This document shows positions 1-8,215 of a stretch of DNA of 64,000 nt, in pieces. Under the pieces are notes generated by a model. That model did not search any database. It saw nothing but the letters and a program-made list of their open reading frames with translations, and was not told where the DNA came from. The DNA lies in NCBI RefSeq assembly GCF_042665545.1, contig NZ_JBHTCM010000004.1:1-64000 (forward strand). The letters are read 5' to 3'. Made by a program: the position numbers and the translations under genes. How positions within the stretch are numbered: position 1 is the stretch's first letter; every line of letters begins with the position of its first letter. Source of the stretch: Rhodocista pekingensis (GTDB lineage: Bacteria; Pseudomonadota; Alphaproteobacteria; Azospirillales; Azospirillaceae).

Positions 1-62
<62 letters not shown>

Positions 63-124
63 CAGCCGGGAATGGTGGCCGGCGCCGGGATCGCCCGGCG
101 CCGCCCCGAAGAAGGGTATCGAAG

Positions 125-433
125 ATGGAAAGCCAGAACATCCGGATCCGCCTGAAGGCGTTCGATCACCGCGTGCTCGACCAGAGCACGAGCGAGATCG
201 TCAACACCGCCAAGCGGACCGGTGCCCGGGTTCGCGGTCCGATCCCGCTTCCGACGCAGATCGAGAAGTTCACGGTCAACCGCAGCCCGCACATCGACAA
301 GAAGTCGCGTGAGCAGTTCGAGATCCGCACCCACAAGCGTCTGCTGGACATCGTCGATCCGACGCCGCAGACCGTGGATGCGCTGATGAAGCTCGACCTC
401 GCCGCCGGCGTCGACGTCGAGATCAAGATCTGA
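125..433 (+). CDS. rpsJ: 30S ribosomal protein S10
   Basis: The 102-residue product has the normal length and the conserved S10 core (IRIRLKAFDHR near the start, then the GPIPLPT loop and a THKR..D segment). S10 sits in the 30S head and, as NusE, also takes part in transcription antitermination. It opens the S10 operon, 62 nt after tuf. The ATG follows an AGAAGGG-type ribosome binding site. Nothing unusual is seen. Confidence 0.98.
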   Translation: MESQNIRIRLKAFDHRVLDQSTSEIVNTAKRTGARVRGPIPLPTQIEKFTVNRSPHIDKKSREQFEIRTHKRLLDIVDPTPQTVDALMKLDLAAGVDVEIKI

Positions 434-494
434 GTGAATGTGGCGTACGGGACCTCTCCCACAGAGGACGTCCCGCAGTAGGAGAAGAAAGACG

Positions 495-1202
495 ATGCGA
501 TCCGGATTGATCGCGCAGAAACTGGGCATGACCCGCGTCTTCACGGACGAGGGCGAGCACGTTCCGGTGACTGTGCTGAAATTGGACCAGGTTCAGGTGG
601 TCGCTCAGCGGACCGAGGACCGGGACGGCTACACCGCCCTGCAACTCGGCGCCGGCAAGGCCAAGGTGAAGAACGTCGCCAAGGCCCAGCGTGAGCAGTT
701 CGCCCGCGCCAAGGTCGAGCCGAAGAAGAAGCTCGTCGAGTTCCGGGTGACCCCCGACGCGCTGATCGAGGTGGGCGCCGAGATCACGGCCGACCACTTC
801 GTCCCCGGTCAGTTCGTCGACGTGACGGGCACCACCATCGGCCGTGGCTTCACGGGCCCGATGCGGCGCTGGAACTTCGGCGGTCTGCGTGCGACCCACG
901 GCGTGTCCGTGTCGCACCGCAGCCACGGTTCGACCGGCGGCCGTCAGGACCCCGGCAAGACCTTCAAGAACAAGAAGATGGCCGGTCACTACGGCGTCGA
1001 GAAGGTCACCGTGCAGAACCTGAAGGTCGTCCAGGTGGATGCCGAGCGCGGCCTCATCCTGGTCAAGGGCGCGATCCCCGGCCACGAGGGCGGCTGGGTC
1101 CTGATCCGGGACGCCGTGAAGAAGAAGCTGCCGGACGGCGCGCCGTTCCCGGGCGCGATCCGCGCACCGGCGGCCGATACTCCTGCCGCGCAGGAGGGCT
1201 GA
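495..1202 (+). CDS. rplC: 50S ribosomal protein L3
   Basis: L3 helps organise the peptidyl-transferase region of 23S rRNA. The ATG at 495 is preferred over an upstream in-frame ATG at 438. It follows a GGAGAAG ribosome binding site, and the protein then begins with the family-typical GLIAQKLGMTRVF. The 19 residues that the upstream start would add look non-coding. The product is 235 residues. About 20 residues at the C-terminus (Ala/Pro rich) extend past the usual end, as is common in alphaproteobacteria. Confidence 0.97.
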   Translation: MRSGLIAQKLGMTRVFTDEGEHVPVTVLKLDQVQVVAQRTEDRDGYTALQLGAGKAKVKNVAKAQREQFARAKVEPKKKLVEFRVTPDALIEVGAEITADHFVPGQFVDVTGTTIGRGFTGPMRRWNFGGLRATHGVSVSHRSHGSTGGRQDPGKTFKNKKMAGHYGVEKVTVQNLKVVQVDAERGLILVKGAIPGHEGGWVLIRDAVKKKLPDGAPFPGAIRAPAADTPAAQEG

Positions 1203-1207
1203 GTATC

Positions 1208-1828
1208 ATGAAGACGACGGTCAAGAACCTGAACAACGAGACGGTCGGCGAGATCGAGCTGGCCGACGAGGTCTTCGGCCTGCCGACCCGGCAGGACATC
1301 CTGACCCGCATGGTGCTGTGGCAGCTCGCCAAGCGCCGGCAGGGGACGCACAAGGCCAAGGGCATCAGCGAGATCGCCGGCACCACGAAGAAGCCGTGGC
1401 GCCAGAAGGGCACCGGCCGCGCCCGCCAGGGCTCGACCCGCTCGCCGCAGTTCCGCGGCGGCGCGCGCATCTTCGGGCCGGTCGTGCGCAGCCATGAGCA
1501 CGACCTGACCAAGAAGGTCCGCAAGCTGGCCCTGAAGACCGCCCTGTCGACCAAGGCCGCCGAGGGCAAGCTCTTCGTGCTGGAGGCCGCCAAGGCCGAC
1601 ACGCACAAGACGAAGGCGCTGGCCGCCCAGCTCAAGACGCTGGGGCTGACCTCCGCCCTGATCATCGATGGCGCCAACCTGGACGAGACGTTCGTGCGGG
1701 CTGCCCGCAACATCCCGCACCTGGATGTGCTGCCGGAGCAGGGGGCCAACGTCTACGACATCCTGCGTCGCGATGTGCTGGTGCTCACCCGCAACGCGGT
1801 CGAGCAGCTGGAGGCCCGCCTGAAATGA
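1208..1828 (+). CDS. rplD: 50S ribosomal protein L4
   Basis: The 206-residue protein has the L4 signature around residues 57-75 (KPWRQKGTGRARQGS), the basic loop that reaches into the exit tunnel. In gammaproteobacteria L4 also represses its own operon; nothing in this sequence shows whether that control exists here. The gene starts 5 nt after rplC and its stop overlaps the rplW start in ATGA, so translation is probably coupled. Confidence 0.97.
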   Translation: MKTTVKNLNNETVGEIELADEVFGLPTRQDILTRMVLWQLAKRRQGTHKAKGISEIAGTTKKPWRQKGTGRARQGSTRSPQFRGGARIFGPVVRSHEHDLTKKVRKLALKTALSTKAAEGKLFVLEAAKADTHKTKALAAQLKTLGLTSALIIDGANLDETFVRAARNIPHLDVLPEQGANVYDILRRDVLVLTRNAVEQLEARLK

Positions 1829-2145
1829 GCAAGACCACGACGAAGCCGACGGTGAGCCAGGAGCGGATGTACGATCTGATCCTCGCTCCTGTCATCACCG
1901 AGAAGGCCACCATGGGCTCGGAGCACAACCAGGTCACCTTCAAGGTGCCCCTGGAGGCTTCCAAGCCGGAGATCAAGGCGGCGGTCGAGGGCGTGTTCAA
2001 GGTCAAGGTCACGGCGGTCAACACCGTCGTGGTCAAGGGCAAGACCAAGCGCTTCCGCGGCACTGTCTACCGCCGGTCGGACTACAAGAAGGCCGTCGTC
2101 ACCCTCGCCGAGGGACAGACGATCGACGTGACGACGGGCGTGTGA
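1825..2145 (+). CDS. rplW: 50S ribosomal protein L23
   Basis: L23 lies at the tunnel exit, where trigger factor and SRP dock. The 106-residue product contains the conserved YDLILAPVITEKAT stretch (residues 16-29). It carries about 14 extra N-terminal residues before that point, so an internal ATG at 1867 is an alternative start. The ATGA overlap with rplD favours 1825. Confidence 0.95.
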   Translation: MSKTTTKPTVSQERMYDLILAPVITEKATMGSEHNQVTFKVPLEASKPEIKAAVEGVFKVKVTAVNTVVVKGKTKRFRGTVYRRSDYKKAVVTLAEGQTIDVTTGV

Positions 2146-2155
2146 GGGTAGAGCG

Positions 2156-2983
2156 ATGGCATTGAAGACGTTCCGTCCCATCACGCCGAGCCTGCGCCAG
2201 CTTGTGCTGGTCGACCGCTCGGAGCTGTGGAAGGGCAAGCCCGTCAAGGCTCTGACCGAGGGCCTCACCGGCTCCGGCGGCCGCAACAACACCGGCCGCA
2301 TCACCGCGCGCCGCATGGGTGGTGGCCACAAGCGCCGCTACCGCCTGGTGGACTTCAAGCGCCGCATGAAGCCGGACATGCCGGCGACCGTGGAGCGGCT
2401 GGAGTACGATCCGAACCGGACGGCGTTCATCGCCCTGATCCGGTACACGGACGGCACCCTGGCCTACATCCTGGCGCCGCAGCGGCTGAAGGCCGGCGAC
2501 ACCGTCGTCTCCGGTGAGAAGGTCGACGTGAAGCCGGGCAACGCCATGCCGCTGCGGAACATCCCGGTCGGCACCATCGTGCACAATGTCGAGCTGAAGC
2601 CGGGCAAGGGCGGGCAGTTGGCGCGCGCCGCCGGTACCTACCTGCAGCTCGTCGGCCGCGACCAGGGCTACGCCCAGCTCAAGCTGCCCTCGGGCGAGCT
2701 GCGCGTCGTCCGCGGGGAATGCTTCGCCACCATCGGCGCGGTTTCGAACCCGGACCAGGCCAACGTCGTGATCGGCAAGGCCGGCCGCAACCGCTGGCTC
2801 GGGCGTCGCCCGTCCGTCCGCGGCGTGGTCATGAACCCGATCGACCACCCGCACGGCGGCGGCGAAGGCCGCACGTCCGGCGGCCGCCACCCGGTCACCC
2901 CGTGGGGCAAGCCGACCAAGGGTAAGAAGACGCGTCAAAACAAGGCGACGGACAAGTTCATCATCCGTCGTCGTGCGAAGTAA
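2156..2983 (+). CDS. rplB: 50S ribosomal protein L2
   Basis: L2 is needed for subunit joining and peptidyl-transferase assembly. The product is 275 residues, the usual length. It shows the N-terminal KTFRPITPS, the GGRNNTGRIT segment, and the C-terminal MNPIDHPHGGGEGR region that holds the histidine important for activity. It starts 10 nt after rplW and is followed 11 nt later by rpsS. Confidence 0.98.
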   Translation: MALKTFRPITPSLRQLVLVDRSELWKGKPVKALTEGLTGSGGRNNTGRITARRMGGGHKRRYRLVDFKRRMKPDMPATVERLEYDPNRTAFIALIRYTDGTLAYILAPQRLKAGDTVVSGEKVDVKPGNAMPLRNIPVGTIVHNVELKPGKGGQLARAAGTYLQLVGRDQGYAQLKLPSGELRVVRGECFATIGAVSNPDQANVVIGKAGRNRWLGRRPSVRGVVMNPIDHPHGGGEGRTSGGRHPVTPWGKPTKGKKTRQNKATDKFIIRRRAK

Positions 2984-2994
2984 GGAGTGGAGCC

Positions 2995-3273
2995 GTGACC
3001 CGTTCCGTCTGGAAGGGGCCGTTCGTTGACGGCTACCTGTTGAAGAAGGCAGAGAAGGCGCGCGCGTCGGGCCGCAACGAGATCATCAAGATCTGGTCGC
3101 GCCGCTCCACCATCCTGCCGCAGTTCGTGGGCCTCACCTTCGGGGTGTACAACGGCCAGAAGTTCCTGCCGGTGCTGGTGACCGAGAACATGATCGGCCA
3201 CAAGTTCGGAGAGTTCTCGCCGACGCGGACGTTCTACGGCCACGCGGCCGACAAGAAGGCGAAGAGGAAGTAA
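2995..3273 (+). CDS. rpsS: 30S ribosomal protein S19
   Basis: The 92-residue protein begins TRSVWKGPFVDGYLL and contains the WSRRSTILPQFVG segment typical of S19, which contacts tRNA in the 30S head. The start codon is GTG, preceded by an AAGGAGTGG ribosome binding site. rplV begins one base after its stop. Confidence 0.97.
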   Translation: MTRSVWKGPFVDGYLLKKAEKARASGRNEIIKIWSRRSTILPQFVGLTFGVYNGQKFLPVLVTENMIGHKFGEFSPTRTFYGHAADKKAKRK

Positions 3274-3274
3274 C

Positions 3275-3673
3275 ATGGGCAAGCCAGCGGCAGAGCGGCG
3301 CCTCTCCGAAAACGAGGCCCAGGCCTTCGCCCGGTTGATCCGGTCGAGCCCGCGTAAGCTGAACCTGGTCGCGCAGCTGATCCGGGGGAAGACCGCCGGT
3401 GAGGCGCTGGCCCTGCTCACCTTCTCCAAGCGGCGCGTCGCCGGCGAGGTGAAGAAGGTGTTGCAGTCGGCCATCGCCAACGCCGAAAACAACCATCAGC
3501 TCGACGTCGACCGGCTGTACGTGTCCCACGCCACCGTGGGCCGCGCCCTGGTGATGAAGCGCTTCCACGCCCGGGCCCGCGGTCGCGGCGCCCGTGTCGA
3601 GAAGTGGTTCAGCAACCTCACCGTGGTCGTGCGTGAGCGCGCCGACGAGCCGGTCCAGGAGGCCGCCGAGTAA
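3275..3673 (+). CDS. rplV: 50S ribosomal protein L22
   Basis: L22 lines the exit tunnel with its beta-hairpin. This 132-residue version has a short extra N-terminus before the RLIRSSPRKLNLVAQLIRG core, then the HARARGRGARVEKWFSNLTV region at the C-terminal end. It overlaps rpsC by one base (TAATG), so coupled translation is likely. Confidence 0.97.
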   Translation: MGKPAAERRLSENEAQAFARLIRSSPRKLNLVAQLIRGKTAGEALALLTFSKRRVAGEVKKVLQSAIANAENNHQLDVDRLYVSHATVGRALVMKRFHARARGRGARVEKWFSNLTVVVRERADEPVQEAAE

Positions 3674-4350
3674 TGGGTCAGAAAGTCAATCCCGTCGGGC
3701 TGCGGCTCGGCATCAACCGGACCTGGGACAGCCGCTGGTTCGCCGCGCGCGACTATGCGGAGCTGCTGCACCAGGACCTGAAGCTGCGCAAGTTCCTGCA
3801 AGGCAAGTTGCAGGCTGCCGGCGTGTCCCGCATCGTCATCGAGCGGCCGGCCAAGAAGGCCCGCGTCACCATCCACACGGCCCGTCCGGGTGTGGTGATC
3901 GGCAAGAAGGGCGCCGACATCGAGAAGCTGCGTGGCACGCTGGGCACCATGGCCGGCGGTGAGGTCAGCCTGAACATCGTCGAGATCCGCAAGCCGGAAC
4001 TCGACGCCCGGCTGATCGCCGAGAACATCGCCAGCCAGCTCGAGCGCCGCGTCGCCTTCCGTCGCGCCATGAAGCGCGCCGTGCAGTCGGCCATGCGCCT
4101 GGGCGCCCAGGGCATCCGGATCAACTGCTCCGGCCGTCTGGGCGGGGCGGAGATCGCGCGTCTGGAGTGGTACCGCGAAGGCCGCGTGCCGCTGCACACC
4201 CTCCGCGCCGACATCGACTACGGGACGGCCACGGCCAAGACCACCTACGGCACCTGCGGCGTGAAGGTCTGGGTGTTCAAGGGTGAGATCCTGGCGCACG
4301 ACCCCATGGCGCAGGACAAGCGCGCCATGGAGCAGGCGCCGGCCCGCTGA
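3673..4350 (+). CDS. rpsC: 30S ribosomal protein S3
   Basis: S3 forms part of the mRNA entry channel and helicase. The 225-residue product starts MGQKVNPVGLRLGI. A type II KH domain with the GKKGADIEKL loop lies near residue 80, followed by the conserved C-terminal domain (INCSGRLGGAEIAR). The C-terminal tail is slightly shorter than in E. coli. A 38-nt gap precedes rplP. Confidence 0.98.
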   Translation: MGQKVNPVGLRLGINRTWDSRWFAARDYAELLHQDLKLRKFLQGKLQAAGVSRIVIERPAKKARVTIHTARPGVVIGKKGADIEKLRGTLGTMAGGEVSLNIVEIRKPELDARLIAENIASQLERRVAFRRAMKRAVQSAMRLGAQGIRINCSGRLGGAEIARLEWYREGRVPLHTLRADIDYGTATAKTTYGTCGVKVWVFKGEILAHDPMAQDKRAMEQAPAR

Positions 4351-4388
4351 CCGGTCGGATACTGGCAGGGATACGAAAGGCGATTGCC

Positions 4389-4814
4389 ATGCTGAGTCCG
4401 AAGCGTACCAAGTACCGCAAGGCCCACAAGGGCCGCATCCACGGCACGGCCAAGGGCGGTACCTCCCTCAATTTCGGCGCCTACGGCCTGAAGGCCGTGG
4501 AGCCGATGCGCGTCACCGCGCGCCAGATCGAGAGCGCGCGCCGGGCCATCACCCGCCACCTGAAGCGTCAGGGGCGGGTCTGGATCCGGATTTTCCCCGA
4601 CCTCCCGGTCTCGACCAAGCCGGCCGAAGTCCGAATGGGCTCCGGTAAGGGCTCGCCCGAATTCTGGGCGGCCCGCGTGCATCCGGGTCGTATCATGTTC
4701 GAGGTCGACGGCGTTCCGCTCGATCTCGCCAAGCGCGCCTTCGAGCTGGCGGCTGCCAAGCTGCCGATCAAGACGCGGTTCATCACCCGCCTGGGTGAGG
4801 GAGGTGAGGCATGA
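4389..4814 (+). CDS. rplP: 50S ribosomal protein L16
   Basis: L16 contacts A-site tRNA in the large subunit. The 141-residue protein begins MLSPKRTKYRKAHKGR and contains the IFPDLPVSTKPAEVRMGSGK signature near residue 75. The stop overlaps the start of rpmC by 4 nt. Confidence 0.98.
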   Translation: MLSPKRTKYRKAHKGRIHGTAKGGTSLNFGAYGLKAVEPMRVTARQIESARRAITRHLKRQGRVWIRIFPDLPVSTKPAEVRMGSGKGSPEFWAARVHPGRIMFEVDGVPLDLAKRAFELAAAKLPIKTRFITRLGEGGEA

Positions 4815-5020
4815 CGAAGGCCACCGACATTCGCACCAAGAGCGCGGATGAGCTGAACGAGCAGCTCCTCCAGCTCAAGAAGGAGCAGTTCAACCTGCGC
4901 TTCCAGCGCGCCTCCGGGCAGCTGGAGAATACGGCGCGGGTCCGGGAGGTGCGTCGCGACATCGCGCGCATCAAGACCATCCTGGGCGAGCGGACCCGGT
5001 CCGCTCAGCCCGCGTCCTGA
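4811..5020 (+). CDS. rpmC: 50S ribosomal protein L29
   Basis: L29 is a small two-helix protein near the tunnel exit. The 69 residues include the conserved LKKEQFNLRFQ and VRREIARI-like segments. ATGA overlap with rplP indicates coupling. It is 16 nt from rpsQ. Confidence 0.96.
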   Translation: MTKATDIRTKSADELNEQLLQLKKEQFNLRFQRASGQLENTARVREVRRDIARIKTILGERTRSAQPAS

Positions 5021-5036
5021 GTAGGGGGAGCCTGTT

Positions 5037-5294
5037 ATGCCCCGGCGTATTTTGCAGGGCACGGTGGTGAGCGACAAGGGCGACAAGACGATCATCGTCT
5101 TGGTAGAACGCCGCGTCATGCACCCCGTCTATAAGAAGTTCATCAAGCAGTCCAAGAAGTACGCCGCCCACGACGAGGCGAACGCGTTCAAGATCGGCGA
5201 TGTCGTCCAGATCGAGGAATGCCGTCCGATCTCGAAGCGGAAGCGGTGGACCGTGGTTACCGGCGCGGCCGCCGAGGCCGGCGCTGCAAGCTGA
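5037..5294 (+). CDS. rpsQ: 30S ribosomal protein S17
   Basis: S17 is a primary 16S rRNA-binding OB-fold protein. The 85-residue product starts MPRRILQGTVVSDKGDKT and has the conserved GDVVQIEECRPISK segment. About eight residues at the C-terminus are Ala/Gly rich and beyond the usual core. Confidence 0.97.
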   Translation: MPRRILQGTVVSDKGDKTIIVLVERRVMHPVYKKFIKQSKKYAAHDEANAFKIGDVVQIEECRPISKRKRWTVVTGAAAEAGAAS

Positions 5295-5312
5295 GCATAA
5301 GGAAATCATCCC

Positions 5313-5681
5313 ATGATCCAGATGCAAACCAACCTGGAGGTCGCGGACAACAGCGGCGCGCGCCGGGTGCAGTGCATCAAGGTGCTGGGCGGCGCGGGTC
5401 GCCGGTTCGCCGCCGTTGGCGACGTCATCGTCGTCTCGGTGAAGGAGGCGATCCCGCGCGGCCGCGTGAAGAAGGGTGACGTGCATCGCGCCGTCATCGT
5501 CCGCACCGCCAAGGAGATCCGTCGTGAGGACGGCTCCTGCATCCGCTTCGACCGCAACGCGGCCGTGCTCATCAACAAGCAGGGCGAGCCGATCGGCACC
5601 CGCATCTTCGGGCCGGTGACGCGTGAGCTGCGCGCCAAGAAGTACATGAAGATCATTTCCCTGGCGCCGGAGGTGCTGTGA
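5313..5681 (+). CDS. rplN: 50S ribosomal protein L14
   Basis: The 122-residue protein has the usual L14 length and motifs (MIQMQTNLEVADNSGARR; FGPVTRELR). L14 forms part of the intersubunit bridge with 16S rRNA. The stop codon shares its last A with the ATG of rplX. Confidence 0.98.
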   Translation: MIQMQTNLEVADNSGARRVQCIKVLGGAGRRFAAVGDVIVVSVKEAIPRGRVKKGDVHRAVIVRTAKEIRREDGSCIRFDRNAAVLINKQGEPIGTRIFGPVTRELRAKKYMKIISLAPEVL

Positions 5682-5998
5682 TGGCCGCGAAGATCCGCAA
5701 GAACGACCGCGTGGTCGTCCTCACCGGCAAGGACAAGGGAAAGACGGGTGAGGTCATCGAGGTCCTGCCGAAGGAGAACCGGGTCAAGGTGCGGGGCGTC
5801 AATCTGGTGAAGAAGCACCAGCGCCCGACCCCGACCCAGCAGGGCGGCATTGTCGAGATCGAGGCGGCGCTGCACGTGTCCAACGTGGCGCACATCGACC
5901 CGAAGACCAGCAAGCCGACCCGCGTGGGGTTCAAGACGCTCGAAGACGGCCGCAAGGTGCGCGTCGCCAAGGCGTCCGGCGAAATCATCGACCTGTGA
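5681..5998 (+). CDS. rplX: 50S ribosomal protein L24
   Basis: L24 initiates 50S assembly. The product is 105 residues from ATG 5681 and carries the KOW motif in NDRVVVLTGKDKGKTGEV. A GTG one codon upstream (5678) is an equally coupled alternative and would add one residue. The gene overlaps rplN by one base, and rplE follows 8 nt later. Confidence 0.96.
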   Translation: MAAKIRKNDRVVVLTGKDKGKTGEVIEVLPKENRVKVRGVNLVKKHQRPTPTQQGGIVEIEAALHVSNVAHIDPKTSKPTRVGFKTLEDGRKVRVAKASGEIIDL

Positions 5999-6006
5999 GG
6001 CGGACC

Positions 6007-6549
6007 ATGGCTGCCCGACTGAAAGAGCGTTACGACACCGTGGTCCGGCCGAGTCTGAAGGCGGAGTTCAACTACGCCAACGACATGGAAGTGCCGCGCA
6101 TCGAGAAGATCGTCATCAACATGGGCGTCGGCGAAGCGGCCGGCGACGGCAAGAAGATCCAGTCCGCCGTCGCCGATCTGACCGCGATCACCGGCCAGAA
6201 GCCCGTTGTGACGCGCGCCCGCAAGTCCATCGCCCAGTTCAAGCTGCGCGAGAACATGCCGATCGGCTGCAAGGTCACCCTGCGCCGCGACCGCATGTAC
6301 GAGTTCCTCGACCGTCTGGTGACGATCGCCCTGCCGCGTGTCCGCGACTTCCGCGGCATCCCCGGCAACAGCTTCGATGGCCGTGGCAACTACGCCATGG
6401 GCCTGAAGGAGCAGTTGATCTTCCCGGAAATCGACTACGACAAGGTCGACGAGGTCCGGGGCATGGACATCATCATCGTGACGACGGCGAAGACCGACAA
6501 GGAGGCCAAGGCGCTCCTGAAGGGCTTCGACATGCCGTTCAGCAACTGA
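6007..6549 (+). CDS. rplE: 50S ribosomal protein L5
   Basis: L5 binds 5S rRNA and forms part of the central protuberance. From ATG 6007 the product is 180 residues, the family length, beginning MAARLKERY. It contains RARKSIAQFKLRENMPIGC and the DFRGIPGNSFDGRGNY region. An in-frame GTG at 5995 would add four residues and overlap rplX; the ATG is preferred because it restores the usual N-terminus. Confidence 0.97.
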   Translation: MAARLKERYDTVVRPSLKAEFNYANDMEVPRIEKIVINMGVGEAAGDGKKIQSAVADLTAITGQKPVVTRARKSIAQFKLRENMPIGCKVTLRRDRMYEFLDRLVTIALPRVRDFRGIPGNSFDGRGNYAMGLKEQLIFPEIDYDKVDEVRGMDIIIVTTAKTDKEAKALLKGFDMPFSN

Positions 6550-6566
6550 GCGGCGGGAGCGAGACC

Positions 6567-6872
6567 ATGGCTAAGAAGAGCTCTGTCGAGAAGAACAAGC
6601 GCCGCCGCAAGATGGTGGCGCAGCAGGCGCCGAAGCGCGAAGCGCTGCGTGCCATCGCCCGCGACCGCGACCTCCCCCCGGAGGAGCGGTTCCAGGCGGT
6701 CCTGAAGCTGGCCGAGATGCCGCGCAACGGCAGCAAGGTCCGCATCCGGAACCGCTGCGAGCTGACGGGGCGCCCGCGCGCCTACTATCGCAAGTTCCGT
6801 CTCTCCCGCGTCACGCTGCGTGAGCTGGCCTCTACGGGCCAGATCCCCGGCATGACCAAGTCGAGCTGGTAA
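6567..6872 (+). CDS. rpsN: 30S ribosomal protein S14 (zinc-free type)
   Basis: The 101-residue length and the RNRCELTGRPRAYYRKF signature identify S14 of the long type. This type lacks the CxxC zinc ribbon found in the short paralogue. It follows a GGCGGGAG ribosome binding site 17 nt after rplE. A long open frame upstream of this start is not coding. Confidence 0.97.
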   Translation: MAKKSSVEKNKRRRKMVAQQAPKREALRAIARDRDLPPEERFQAVLKLAEMPRNGSKVRIRNRCELTGRPRAYYRKFRLSRVTLRELASTGQIPGMTKSSW

Positions 6873-6885
6873 GGAGGGTCGGGTA

Positions 6886-7284
6886 ATGAACCTGAGCGAT
6901 CCCCTGGGCGATATGCTGACCCGTATCCGGAACGGTCAGAAGGCCCGTATGTCGGTCATCACGAGCCCGGCCTCGAAGCTGCGCACGAATGTCCTGGAAG
7001 TGCTGAAGCGTGAGGGCTACATCCGCGGCTACAATGTCGAGGATGTCCGCCCCGGTGTGCGCAATCTGCGCATCGAGCTGAAGTACCATGAAGGCGAGCC
7101 TGTGATTAAGGAGATCCACCGCGTCTCCAAGCCGGGCCGCCGCATCTATTCGAAGATCGCCGACCTGCCCCGCGTCTACAACGGGCTGGGTATTGCGATC
7201 CTGTCGACGCCGCGGGGCGTCATGTCCGATGCGGAGGCCCGCGCTGCCAATGTCGGCGGCGAGGTCCTCTGCAAGGTGTTCTAA
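6886..7284 (+). CDS. rpsH: 30S ribosomal protein S8
   Basis: The 132-residue product begins MNLSDPLGDMLTRIRNGQ and ends with the STPRGVMSDAEA..VGGEVL segment typical of S8. S8 is a primary 16S rRNA binder; in E. coli it also represses the spc operon. Spacing to rplF is 11 nt. Confidence 0.98.
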   Translation: MNLSDPLGDMLTRIRNGQKARMSVITSPASKLRTNVLEVLKREGYIRGYNVEDVRPGVRNLRIELKYHEGEPVIKEIHRVSKPGRRIYSKIADLPRVYNGLGIAILSTPRGVMSDAEARAANVGGEVLCKVF

Positions 7285-7295
7285 GGAGAACGGAC

Positions 7296-7829
7296 ATGTC
7301 GCGTATCGGCAAGCATCCGGTTCCGGTGCCGGCCGGTGTGACCGTCACGGTCGCCGGCCAGAACCTCACCGCCAAGGGCAAGCTGGGTCAGCTCAGCCTG
7401 TCCCTCATCGACGACATCGCCGTCTCCATGGAGGATGGCAAGGTCGTCGTGCAGCCCCGCACCGAGACCAAGCGCGCCCGCCAGAACTGGGCCACCGCGC
7501 GGACCCTGGTGTTCAATCTGGTGAAGGGCGTCAATGACGGCTTCACCAAGAACCTCGAGATCAACGGCGTCGGCTACAAGGCTGCCGTCCAGGGCAAGGA
7601 CCTGGTCCTGAACCTGGGCTACAGCCATGAGATCCGGTACCCCATCCCCGAGGGGATCACGATCAAGTGCGATAAGCCGACTTCGGTGTCGGTGAGTGGC
7701 ACGGACAAGCAGCAGGTCGGCCAGGTGGCCGCGGAGATCCGCGCGTTCCGTGGGCCCGAGCCCTACAAGGGCAAGGGTGTGAAGTACGAGAACGAGGTGA
7801 TCATCCGTAAGGAAGGCAAGAAGAAGTAG
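7296..7829 (+). CDS. rplF: 50S ribosomal protein L6
   Basis: L6 lies near the GTPase-associated centre. The 177-residue product begins MSRIGKHPVPVPAGV and contains the duplicated L6 fold. The C-terminal signature PEPYKGKGVKYENE is present near residue 155. Spacing on both sides is 11 nt, consistent with one transcript. Confidence 0.98.
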   Translation: MSRIGKHPVPVPAGVTVTVAGQNLTAKGKLGQLSLSLIDDIAVSMEDGKVVVQPRTETKRARQNWATARTLVFNLVKGVNDGFTKNLEINGVGYKAAVQGKDLVLNLGYSHEIRYPIPEGITIKCDKPTSVSVSGTDKQQVGQVAAEIRAFRGPEPYKGKGVKYENEVIIRKEGKKK

Positions 7830-7840
7830 GGGCGCGGGAC

Positions 7841-8203
7841 ATGAGCAAGCAAAACGAACTCAACGCGCGGCGCAAGCAGCGCGTCCGGGCCCGGATCAAG
7901 AAGTACGGCAGCGGCCGTCCGCGTCTGTCCGTGTTCCGCTCCAGCAAGCACATCTATGCCCAGATCATCGACGACACGGCGGGCCACACGCTCGCCGCGG
8001 CGTCGAGCCTGGACAAGGATCTGCGCGAAGGCCTCAAGACGGGTGCCGATATCGACGCGGCGAAGGCGGTGGGCAAGCTCATCGCCGAGCGCGCCACGGC
8101 GAAGGGCGTCACCGCGGTCGTCTTCGACCGTGGCGCCTACCTGTTCCATGGCCGGGTGAAGGCTCTGGCCGACGCCGCGCGCGAAGCCGGCCTGCAGTTC
8201 TAA
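7841..8203 (+). CDS. rplR: 50S ribosomal protein L18
   Basis: L18 binds 5S rRNA with L5. The 120-residue protein has the RPRLSVFRSSKHIYAQIIDD core and ends VKALADAAREAGLQF, both standard for L18. It starts 11 nt after rplF. Confidence 0.98.
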   Translation: MSKQNELNARRKQRVRARIKKYGSGRPRLSVFRSSKHIYAQIIDDTAGHTLAAASSLDKDLREGLKTGADIDAAKAVGKLIAERATAKGVTAVVFDRGAYLFHGRVKALADAAREAGLQF

Positions 8204-8215
8204 GGGGTATCGACC

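Noticed and set aside
438..494. Upstream in-frame start for rplC
   Set aside because: The extra 19 residues are unlike any L3, and a good ribosome binding site precedes the ATG at 495.
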